Origin: an uncultured Lachnospiraceae bacterium
Lineage (GTDB): Bacteria; Bacillota; Clostridia; Lachnospirales; Lachnospiraceae
Length of the DNA: 18,632 nt
NCBI GenBank assembly: GCA_910588895.1
Contig: CAJUSS010000024.1
Location: forward strand, 1 to 18,632
Direction of reading: 5' to 3'
The notes beneath the pieces were generated by a model. It made no database searches, had not been told where the DNA came from, and was given only the letters and a program-made list of their open reading frames with translations. Below are positions 7,034-13,477 of this stretch, in pieces. Position numbers and translations under genes: made by a program. How positions within the stretch are numbered: position 1 is the stretch's first letter; each line of letters opens with the position of its first letter.

Positions 7034-7122
7034 CTCTCCACCTTACCCTTTCTTGATCCATCATCGTCCATATCAATCTTTTATCGCTGCCGTCCTGTCT
7101 CCTGTCATCCTACTGTCCCTTG

Positions 7123-8706
7123 TCACCGCCCGATCTTTGCAGGACTGGGGAGCTTAAACCGCTTATAGCAGTCACTGGCCTTCTTAGATGCCTTCTGCGC
7201 CACCACCCGATCCCTGTAGACCTTTCCCTTCTGGTTCCGCAGGCTCAAAAACAGCTCATCCAAGGTATAGGGCATCCCCTGCAGCCTGTCCTCTATCTGT
7301 TTTCGGATCACATCCGCCATGAATGTCAATAACAGCTGCCCTCTGACCATATCCTTTGTCTGCTCTCCTGGCCGCTGGCCGGATGTCCTGCCCGCCCATG
7401 GGTCCGTCTGGCACCCGCCGCGGCCAAAGGAGCGGCCGGCATGAGGGGGACGAAAGAGCTGTTCCATATACCATCTGGCACCATAGGCCGAAAAGAGCTT
7501 ATCCGGCGCGATCCTCTCAGAGGAGACAAAGAGCAGGATCTCACGCGACTGGATCATATCGTGCATATCGCCGTCCGTCAGACTGCGGTTCTTCGCATCC
7601 AGCAGCTGCCGATAGGCCTCTATGCGCCCCGGATCTAAGGCAAGGCAGACATAGGCACAGGCCGGGTGGTTTTTCTGTCCCACCTTGCAGGGGACACATT
7701 TGATATAAGGATACCAGCGATCGCAGCTGACAAAATTCTCCTGTCCCGCCAGCGCAGAAAGGCTTTCCGTGGCCAGCTTTTTATAAAGCCGCAGGTCCTC
7801 TCTTGGCTTTGTGAGAAAAGCGATCCCATGGGCATACAGCTCCTCGATGCTGTCCCCGCTGTAATAACCCGCATCCAGGATCGCCAGCCGGATAAAGATC
7901 TTATAGACCTCCAGCTCCCTGATCGTACGCACCAGGGTATCCACATCCGCCTCCTTGTCCTCACAATAACGGAAATACACGGGCATCCCGGTAGACTGCC
8001 GGACCACATAGAGCAGCCTGCCCTCTCTCTCCCCTGCGCTGTCGATCAGAACACAGCCGTCGGCCTGCCGTCCTCCCGGCAGCCTTTGTGACATGAACGA
8101 AAGATACCGGCTGAAAAAAAACTGCTGGGACGGCTCCCCTCCTATCACGGCATACATCTCCCGGAGCTGCTGCCCAGCCAGACGCGCATGCGGATACAAG
8201 ACGCTGGCATAGCTCCCTTCATACCAGTCCGCTGCCCGACAGTCATCCCCGCCGTTCAGCAGACGATAGCAGAGTATCGTGTACAGGGTGTCTCTATCCT
8301 CATATCCTGCCCCGTCGATGATCTCATCTAACCCTTCCTTTTGGAGAAAGGAATCCAGAAAAAATACGTCGCCCAGATCCACGATCGACTTTTCCGCCCC
8401 AAGCTCATCGGCCAGACCAAAGGACCGGCTGCCGCCCTTCCCCGTCTTCCCGCTCCTCCCAGGTTTTTCAGGCATCCCAGAAAAAGACCGCTCCGGCTCC
8501 CCCTCCGGGGCCGAGATACTGGTATAGGTATCCGTCTCCAGGTCATACTGGAACACTCCCCGTTCCCGGCTCTTGTAGATCCCCTTTTCCTTATCGATCA
8601 CACGCCCCAGATTGACCGATTCCTTGCTGACCTTATCCCCATTGCGCACAGAACGCCCCAGACGGGCATACAAGGCTCCTTTGGTCTCATGATAAAAAAT
8701 GTGCAT
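7123..8706 (-). CDS. DDE transposase, IS1634/IS4-like
   Basis: This enzyme cuts and joins insertion-sequence ends. The 527 residues begin with MHIFYHETKGALYARL and NGDKVSKESVNLGRVIDKEKGIY, typical of clostridial IS1634-type transposases. A DDE catalytic core follows: D222 (LIDSAGE), D278 (AILDAGYYS) and E415 (YMEQLF), then RGQLLLTFMADVI and the C-terminal NQKGKVYRDR block. GAGGT precedes the ATG. Oddity: between E415 and RGQ (about 419-454) the expected basic helix and LPLR-type motif are replaced by a Gly/Pro/Arg-rich stretch. That could be natural divergence or a pair of compensating frameshifts near 7340-7450. I could not find matching terminal inverted repeats, so element ends are undefined and mobility is doubtful. 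The gene lies 89 bp upstream of the aldo/keto reductase. Confidence 0.85.
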   Translation of the reverse strand: MHIFYHETKGALYARLGRSVRNGDKVSKESVNLGRVIDKEKGIYKSRERGVFQYDLETDTYTSISAPEGEPERSFSGMPEKPGRSGKTGKGGSRSFGLADELGAEKSIVDLGDVFFLDSFLQKEGLDEIIDGAGYEDRDTLYTILCYRLLNGGDDCRAADWYEGSYASVLYPHARLAGQQLREMYAVIGGEPSQQFFFSRYLSFMSQRLPGGRQADGCVLIDSAGEREGRLLYVVRQSTGMPVYFRYCEDKEADVDTLVRTIRELEVYKIFIRLAILDAGYYSGDSIEELYAHGIAFLTKPREDLRLYKKLATESLSALAGQENFVSCDRWYPYIKCVPCKVGQKNHPACAYVCLALDPGRIEAYRQLLDAKNRSLTDGDMHDMIQSREILLFVSSERIAPDKLFSAYGARWYMEQLFRPPHAGRSFGRGGCQTDPWAGRTSGQRPGEQTKDMVRGQLLLTFMADVIRKQIEDRLQGMPYTLDELFLSLRNQKGKVYRDRVVAQKASKKASDCYKRFKLPSPAKIGR

Positions 8707-8746
8707 AACGTACCTCGGTAGTCATATTTTCTCCACGGTTTATTTA

Positions 8747-8759
8747 TGACCACATTTTA
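8747..8759 (+). repeat. 13-bp direct repeat, copy 2 (TGACCACATTTTA)
   Basis: Same orientation as 5561-5573. It lies about 40 bp upstream of the transposase start. If it were the transposase's own terminal repeat, the partner should be inverted, and it is not, so the same-strand copy points instead to an att-like or chance direct repeat. Confidence 0.4.
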
Positions 8760-8872
8760 GCACAGATCCGGCCGATCAGCAACCCTATTTTGTTCAGTAT
8801 GCACTTTTTCCCTTTCTGACCACAGCCGTCCAGATCGCCGCTCCACATCCGCACCGCGCTCTTATCTCTCTT

Positions 8873-8903
8873 TGATATGTAGTTATAATATGGCTACATA
8901 TCA
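8873..8903. promoter_or_regulatory. Dyad-symmetric operator-like site around a TATAAT box
   Basis: TGATATGTAG (8873-8882) and CTACATATCA (8894-8903) are perfect 10-bp inverted arms. The 11-base spacer contains TATAAT (8884-8889). A dyad around a -10 hexamer is a common repressor geometry. No good -35 box is visible on the plus strand, so whether it is a promoter-operator or only a protein-binding palindrome is open. Confidence 0.5.
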
Positions 8904-8993
8904 CTTTGTACACCACGCTAGAGGGCTCTTTGGCCAACCTGTGAAAAGTAACACCTGCCCCCCCTATTTTTCTTTTTTTGCATAAGATCAGGG

Positions 8994-9023
8994 TTTACGA
9001 TCCCCTCTTTTTTGTGATAAGAT
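8994..9023 (+). promoter_or_regulatory. Probable promoter of the RpiR-type regulator
   Basis: TTTACG (8994-8999), 18 bases, TAAGAT (9018-9023): each box matches consensus in four of six positions. Transcription would start only about 15 bases before the strong AAAGGAGGG site at 9031-9039, which sits 6 bases from the ATG. Confidence 0.5.
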
Positions 9024-9045
9024 CGACATAAAAGGAGGGCTTGTC

Positions 9046-9807
9046 ATGGGATTTCGATTAGATCTGGCTATCAATGAAAATTATTCAAAACTGAGTCCGG
9101 TGGACTTACACATCCTGACCTACATCCAGCAGGACCCCCATGCCTGTACATCGCTGAGTGTAGCGGAGCTGGCAAAGCGATGCAATGTCTCCACCGCATC
9201 GATCCTGCGTACCGCCCAGAAGCTGGATTTCAGCGGCTACAGCGAGTTCAAATACTTTCTGAAAGAGGACGAGAAGAAGGACAGCCCGAAGGGCATCGAT
9301 ATGCTGGCTATATTGGATCAGGACATCTCCCAGACGATCAAGTTCTTCCGACAGAACAAGCATATCCATGAGCTCTGCCATCTCATCGATACGGCGGATA
9401 CCATCTATGCTTATGGTACAGGACAGGGGCAGTGTCTGATGCTCCAGGAGGCGGCCCGCTGCTTTTTTAACGTGGACCGGAAATTTATCATCATCCCCTC
9501 CTCCACCGAGCTGAAGATCTTAAAGAAGTTCATGACCACAAGGGATCTGCTCTTCATCGCCTCCTGGTCCGGGAACATCGATAAATACCGGGATACCCTG
9601 ACTGCTTTAAGCGTCCTGGACCTTCCGATCGTCTCCATCACCAGCTTTAACAATAATGAGCTGTCCTCTCTTTCCAAGTATAACCTGTACTTTCAGAGCA
9701 CCCATGTGGATCTGGATATGAACGTGAACCGTTCTTCCTACCTCACCCTGCACCTGGTCCTCCACCTGCTCTATGACGCCTATATCGACTATATGGACCA
9801 CAAATGA
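9046..9807 (+). CDS. MurR/RpiR-family transcriptional regulator (HTH + SIS)
   Basis: This cytoplasmic regulator senses a phosphosugar and usually controls a neighbouring sugar operon. The 253 residues start with an HTH_6 DNA-binding domain (about 1-80), including the helix pair SVAELAKRCNVSTASILRTAQKL at 38-60 and GYSEFKYFL just after. A SIS domain (about 105-235) follows, with YAYGTGQGQCLMLQEAARCF for sugar-phosphate binding and a second half around FIASWSGNIDKY. It is the only real plus-strand gene and is convergent with the PTS operon, lying at its 3' end. The clear inference is that it regulates that operon, sensing the phosphorylated PTS product. Its strong ribosome site fixes the start. 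No plus-strand terminator is obvious after it. Confidence 0.92.
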   Translation: MGFRLDLAINENYSKLSPVDLHILTYIQQDPHACTSLSVAELAKRCNVSTASILRTAQKLDFSGYSEFKYFLKEDEKKDSPKGIDMLAILDQDISQTIKFFRQNKHIHELCHLIDTADTIYAYGTGQGQCLMLQEAARCFFNVDRKFIIIPSSTELKILKKFMTTRDLLFIASWSGNIDKYRDTLTALSVLDLPIVSITSFNNNELSSLSKYNLYFQSTHVDLDMNVNRSSYLTLHLVLHLLYDAYIDYMDHK

Positions 9808-9946
9808 CGGGCGCAGGCATAGGTAGGATGGAGGATGGACATATCAAAACCTCGCGGCAGCCGCCAAATGCTCGTGCATACCTACAGGACACTTAGCAGA
9901 ACACTTTACTAAAAGCATGTAGAGCAGGCCCATTGCTCACAGGAAT

Positions 9947-10001
9947 AAAAACGCACCCTCCGGGGGCGGCGCTTCTTATACGCCTCTCGCCCCGGAGGGT
10001 G
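9947..10001 (-). terminator. Rho-independent terminator of the PTS operon
   Basis: CACCCTCCGGGG (9954-9965) and CCCCGGAGGGTG (9990-10001) form a perfect 12-bp GC-rich stem. On the minus strand it is followed by CG and TTTTT (9947-9951). It lies about 63 bases after the EIIA stop and between the two convergent genes. It is directional, because the plus side lacks a T-run. Confidence 0.9.
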
Positions 10002-10036
10002 TCTCTATATCAGTCTCTATCCATCTCTATCTCTAT
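10002..10036 (-). repeat. Short TCTCTAT repeats in the 3' untranslated region of the PTS operon
   Basis: TCTCTAT occurs at 10002, 10014, 10024 and 10030, which reads ATAGAGA in the mRNA. Between these repeats and the EIIA stop lies a small hairpin, GGCTGG/CCAGCC (10041-10058). The function is unknown; it could be slippage-generated sequence or a binding site in the RNA. Confidence 0.4.
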
Positions 10037-10064
10037 AGCCGGCTGGACGGTCCCAGCCGCTGTG

Positions 10065-10568
10065 CTACGAGATCGTGCAGACCTCCTGCCCCTTCTTTAC
10101 CTCTCCCGGCTCCATGAACCGGATACTCTTTCCGTTATCATTGGACAGGATCAGCATGGTAGACAGATCGAACCGCTCCTGCAGCTTTTTTAAGTCCACT
10201 TCAACGATCGGATCTTCGGCCTTTACCCGGTCTCCCTGTTTTGCTCCCAAAAGCGTAAACCCATCCCCATTGGCGCTGACCGTATCGATCCCCACATGGA
10301 TCAGCAGCTCCACCCCATTGGCCATGGTGACGCCAAAGGCGTGTCCTGTGGGGAACAGGGCAGACAGGATCCCGTCTGCCGGCGCGCACAAGGTCACCTT
10401 TTCGCCTTCATATCGAAATGCCACGCCGTCTCCCAGCATCTTTTGTGAAAACACCGCATCCTTTACCTCTTCGATCGGGAACATGGTCCCGTCTGCCAGC
10501 GCCACGATCCGATCGTCCTTACCGGTGTCGGATGTCTTGCCCGATGCCTTTTTGAAAAAACCAAACAT
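10065..10568 (-). CDS. PTS glucose-family EIIA component
   Basis: This soluble phosphocarrier accepts phosphate from HPr and passes it to EIIB. The 167 residues form a Crr-like domain. Active-site H91 lies in LLIHVGIDTV and the supporting H76 in FPTGHAFGV, both intact; the C-terminal EVDLKKLQ and TMLILSND elements are also present. I chose the ATG at 10568 (MFGFFKKAS, the usual start for this family) because GAAAGGAGG lies 5 bases upstream; the open frame continues 10 codons further without support. It is the last gene of the operon, 39 bp after the M24-like gene. The membrane EIICB at the head of the operon has no fused IIA domain, so this protein completes its phosphorelay. Confidence 0.95.
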   Translation of the reverse strand: MFGFFKKASGKTSDTGKDDRIVALADGTMFPIEEVKDAVFSQKMLGDGVAFRYEGEKVTLCAPADGILSALFPTGHAFGVTMANGVELLIHVGIDTVSANGDGFTLLGAKQGDRVKAEDPIVEVDLKKLQERFDLSTMLILSNDNGKSIRFMEPGEVKKGQEVCTIS

Positions 10569-10607
10569 CAGCAGCCTCCTTTCTCTCTCCAGGATCATCC
10601 CTGGTCA

Positions 10608-12011
10608 TCACAGCTCTGTCTTTTGCTGGCACATCATCATGGCCTTCTGCTTATCGAAGAGCAGCGGCCGCAGATAGGCCACCGTTGAACACAGGGGCAG
10701 GATATCCGGATGGAGCCGGATCCCCAGCTGGGACTGGATATACTCCCGCCTTGCCATGATCCTCTCCCATAATGCCGGGGCCTGCTGCCGGATCTCCTCC
10801 TTAAGCGCGCCGTCTGCCAGCGCCACCGTACTCTCCGCACTGGTCCCGCCATATCCCTTCACCGACGGGATGATATCGATCTGGAACAGCATGCCGCTCT
10901 CCAGCACCTCCTGGCTCCCCTCATAGATCGGCGAGGACATCCACTCCTCGTCTGCGGTCAGATGCCCTGGACACAAGGACCAATGGTAGTCTGCCTTCGG
11001 CAGAGCGGTCTCGATCAGCTGATACAGCTCATCTCCCTTCATACCGCAATGGGCATGCTCCAGCCAGACCGCATACGCATTAAAGTAGGGCTTTACTACC
11101 ACATCCACATAGTCCCGGATCTCTTCCGGGAGCTGGTCGGGCCGTTCTGCCGCATAACCTGCCCTGGAGGAAAGCCCTCCCTTATAACCTACGGTCAGGC
11201 TGATCGGCTCACCCAGCTCCACCTTGTGATCGGTAGGATACAGGTTCGCTTTTACAAAACGCTTTCCGGCCGCCGCGATAGTCACCACGCTGTTCTTCTG
11301 CCCGCAGGCATTTAACAGACCGCCCAGCTCCAGCTCGCTCACCCCTGCTTCGATCCGGTCCATGGCGGCCAGCATCCGGTCGGAAGCCAGCGCTGCCCCG
11401 AACTCATAATGCTCGATCTCATTGACATTATTGCGGCAGCGCACGCCCTTTTCCCCGATGAAGAGATACGTAGCGTTAACCACCTTTCCCGGATCTTTAG
11501 CCAGCTGCCGGATCCGGTCCACGATGTAGGCGGGGACGTCGAACAGCTGGGAATCATCCTCATACCGGCTGGTAAAGTTCTTCCAGCCTGCGATCCCGAT
11601 CCGCACCCCGCTGCCGATCCCCGCCTCCTGTAAGATCCCCAAAAGGTCCTTCTCACAAGCCATCGGCTGGTTCGGAAGGGAAAAATAGGGGGCATGGACC
11701 GCCGTGGCCTTAAGCCTTGCCGACGGGACCTTGTTCAGGTTCTCGTTCCCCATGACCATGAAGGCCTGTCCGTCTGCATGGAGCACCAAAAGCGCCTCCT
11801 CGAAACGGGGCAGGAACCCGGTCAGGTATTCGAAGTTGTTCCCATGCTCCAGGTCGGCATAGACCACCAGTGTATCGATCCTCTCCTCCTCCATCCGGGA
11901 CAGGACCTTTTTTAAACGCTCCGCCATGGTCGCATCCGTCAGCATCACAGGGATCTGGGTGCAGTCCGCCTTTGGCGGAGGGACCTGCCGGTATACGATA
12001 TCCTCTAACAT
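10608..12011 (-). CDS. M24-family (creatinase/prolidase fold) protein lacking most metal ligands
   Basis: The 467 residues have a creatinase-like N-terminal domain (about 25-175, ERLKKVLSRMEEERIDTLVVY) and a pita-bread M24 domain (about 195-430). In active aminopeptidase P/prolidase enzymes five ligands (Asp, Asp, His, Glu, Glu) bind two metals. Here the VDxG segment reads LTVGYKGG (272-279) and the SD segment reads SRAG, so both Asp are absent. H350 (CPGHLTADEE) and E393 (TSAEST) remain, and the first Glu position is D379 (FQIDIIP). It is therefore probably not a standard metallopeptidase. It may be a creatinase-like metal-free hydrolase (creatinase itself needs no metal) or a non-catalytic subunit. 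It sits between the M20 hydrolase (109 bp upstream) and EIIA (39 bp downstream), so it probably acts on the imported compound or its product. Confidence 0.85.
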   Translation of the reverse strand: MLEDIVYRQVPPPKADCTQIPVMLTDATMAERLKKVLSRMEEERIDTLVVYADLEHGNNFEYLTGFLPRFEEALLVLHADGQAFMVMGNENLNKVPSARLKATAVHAPYFSLPNQPMACEKDLLGILQEAGIGSGVRIGIAGWKNFTSRYEDDSQLFDVPAYIVDRIRQLAKDPGKVVNATYLFIGEKGVRCRNNVNEIEHYEFGAALASDRMLAAMDRIEAGVSELELGGLLNACGQKNSVVTIAAAGKRFVKANLYPTDHKVELGEPISLTVGYKGGLSSRAGYAAERPDQLPEEIRDYVDVVVKPYFNAYAVWLEHAHCGMKGDELYQLIETALPKADYHWSLCPGHLTADEEWMSSPIYEGSQEVLESGMLFQIDIIPSVKGYGGTSAESTVALADGALKEEIRQQAPALWERIMARREYIQSQLGIRLHPDILPLCSTVAYLRPLLFDKQKAMMMCQQKTEL

Positions 12012-12040
12012 ATCCTCTTCGCTCTCCTTTCCTATCGATC

Positions 12041-12069
12041 GAAGGGTCTCTGGAACGCAGGGACCCTTC
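12041..12069 (-). repeat. Intercistronic hairpin between the M20 and M24-like genes
   Basis: GAAGGGTC (12041-12048) and GACCCTTC (12062-12069) are perfect 8-bp arms with a 13-base loop, sitting about 30 bases upstream of the M24-like start. A second GC hairpin (CGGCGG/CCGCCG) lies nearer the M20 stop, at about 12074-12094. No T-run follows, so mRNA stabilisation or processing is likelier than termination. Confidence 0.45.
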
Positions 12070-12120
12070 TGTCAGCTCTGCCCGGCGGCCTTCCCCCGCC
12101 GAGCCTGCCGCCTCCGCTGG

Positions 12121-13386
12121 TCAACCATCCTTCCCCAGCTCCATCACCAGGTGCAGCAGCACGTCCGCGCCCTTTTTGATGCTCTCGTAGTCCGTCCATT
12201 CCTCCGGGCAATGGGAGACCCCGCCGTTGCGGCTGGGCACATAGAGCATGTTGGTGTCCACAAAATCCGTCATGATCATCGAATCATGGCCGGTCCCGTT
12301 GTTGATGCGCATATGGCTATAGCCCAGGGTATCGCAGATCCGCTCCATCCGCTCCACATTTTCCGCGGCCATGATGCTGGGACCGGTGGGGTTGGGGTAG
12401 CCGATCCGCTTGATCTCCTCCAACTCTGTATCCACGCCGTATCGTCCGCCGGCCTCCTCCAGCAGTCCCAGGATCATCCCTTTAAAGTCCACCTTTTCCA
12501 CGATCTCCTTGGTAAAGGTCCTGATCTCGATCTTTCCCTCCACATATTCCGGGACGAACTGATTGGAATTGGGCGTGATGTCCAGCCGCCCCACCATGCC
12601 GGTCACCTCCGGGCCTAAGGCCCGGATCTTCTCATCAAAGGCGGTGATAAAGCCGGAGGCCGCCACCAGAGCGTCCTTCCGCTCGGTCATGGGCGCTGTG
12701 GAATCGGCGGTCTTTCCGTAAAAACGGATCTTATACCGGCCGATGCCTGCCAGGTACTGGATCAACCCCACCTCGATCCTCTCCCGGTCCAGCACCGGTC
12801 CCTGCTCGATATGCAGCTCGATAAAATTTTTGATCGTGGCCGGATCGCGGACGGCAGACTTTAGATCTGGGGTCAGGCCGTATGCGGCCATAGCCTCTGC
12901 CTTCGTCTGGCCAAAGCGGTTCTTCACCGTATCCAGCTCCTCCTGGGTCATGGTCCCCATCATCGCTCTGGAATTGGTCACGCCGGTGCTGGGGCCAAAG
13001 GTCTCCCCCTCCTCTGCGTTCATGATGATCAGCTCCAGCGGATAGTCGTTCACATGCCCGTTCTCCACCAGCACCCGCATGACCTCCAGGGCGGACACCG
13101 TTCCTGCCACGCCGTCAAAAGCACCTCCGTTCACCACGCTGTCATAGTGGGAGCCGAACATCACCACCGGCGCGTCCTTTAAGGTCCCCTCCTTCCGTCC
13201 AAACAGCGTCCCGAAGCTGTCCTCGTAGATCTTAAGGCCCAGCTTTTCCATCTCTCCCACCAGATATCTCTTTGCCAGCTTATCTTCCTTTGAATAGGAA
13301 GACCGGGTCACCCCTTTCCCGGGAGTGGCGGTAAATGTGGCTAATGTCTCGATATCCTTCTGGATCCTCTCTGTCCTTGTCTGCAT
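12121..13386 (-). CDS. M20-family amidohydrolase (N-carbamoylase / allantoate amidohydrolase type)
   Basis: This is a zinc- or manganese-dependent hydrolase of N-carbamoyl or ureido/amide bonds, cytoplasmic and usually dimeric. The 421 residues match the hydantoinase/carbamoylase subfamily length. Metal ligands are complete: H80 (GSHYDSV), D91 (GAFDGVAG), E125/E126 (NAEEGETFG), H192 (ELHIEQGPVL) and H392 (GVSHCPEEW). The dimerisation domain covers about 210-325, with the substrate-contact PNSNQFVPE segment. I chose the ATG at 13386 because GGGAGGAG lies just before it and MQTRTERIQKDI is a normal family start; the 29-codon upstream extension is implausible. It lies 91 bp after EIICB in the PTS operon. 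Such enzymes normally serve purine, pyrimidine or hydantoin degradation, so its pairing with a sugar PTS is unusual. Confidence 0.92.
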   Translation of the reverse strand: MQTRTERIQKDIETLATFTATPGKGVTRSSYSKEDKLAKRYLVGEMEKLGLKIYEDSFGTLFGRKEGTLKDAPVVMFGSHYDSVVNGGAFDGVAGTVSALEVMRVLVENGHVNDYPLELIIMNAEEGETFGPSTGVTNSRAMMGTMTQEELDTVKNRFGQTKAEAMAAYGLTPDLKSAVRDPATIKNFIELHIEQGPVLDRERIEVGLIQYLAGIGRYKIRFYGKTADSTAPMTERKDALVAASGFITAFDEKIRALGPEVTGMVGRLDITPNSNQFVPEYVEGKIEIRTFTKEIVEKVDFKGMILGLLEEAGGRYGVDTELEEIKRIGYPNPTGPSIMAAENVERMERICDTLGYSHMRINNGTGHDSMIMTDFVDTNMLYVPSRNGGVSHCPEEWTDYESIKKGADVLLHLVMELGKDG

Positions 13387-13477
13387 GTTCTCCTCCCTCT
13401 CTCCGTCGATCTGTTCTCTTTTCCGTTCCAGGCAGGCCCGGAAGATCAGGCTCCCAGACCTTGCCCTATGCACTCGA

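Larger units (their letters stand above)
8707..9045. other. Divergent intergenic region between the transposase and the RpiR-type regulator
   Basis: This 339-bp spacer contains the second copy of the 13-bp repeat (8747-8759), a 10-bp perfect dyad around TATAAT (8873-8903), and the probable promoter of the RpiR-type gene (8994-9023). The motif ATAAGATC occurs twice near the regulator start. No protein-coding frame of note is present. Confidence 0.6.

Noticed and set aside
5561..8759. Reading the 13-bp repeats as terminal inverted repeats of the IS
   Set aside because: The two copies have the same orientation, whereas IS ends must be inverted, and copy 1 lies far beyond the transposase stop.
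8707..9045. CRISPR, tRNA or riboswitch in the larger spacers
   Set aside because: No regular repeat-spacer pattern, no cloverleaf with a CCA end, and no recognisable riboswitch core was seen here or in the other spacers.
13387..13473. 29-codon upstream extension of the M20 hydrolase
   Set aside because: It spans the ribosome binding site of the ATG at 13386 and does not resemble the family.
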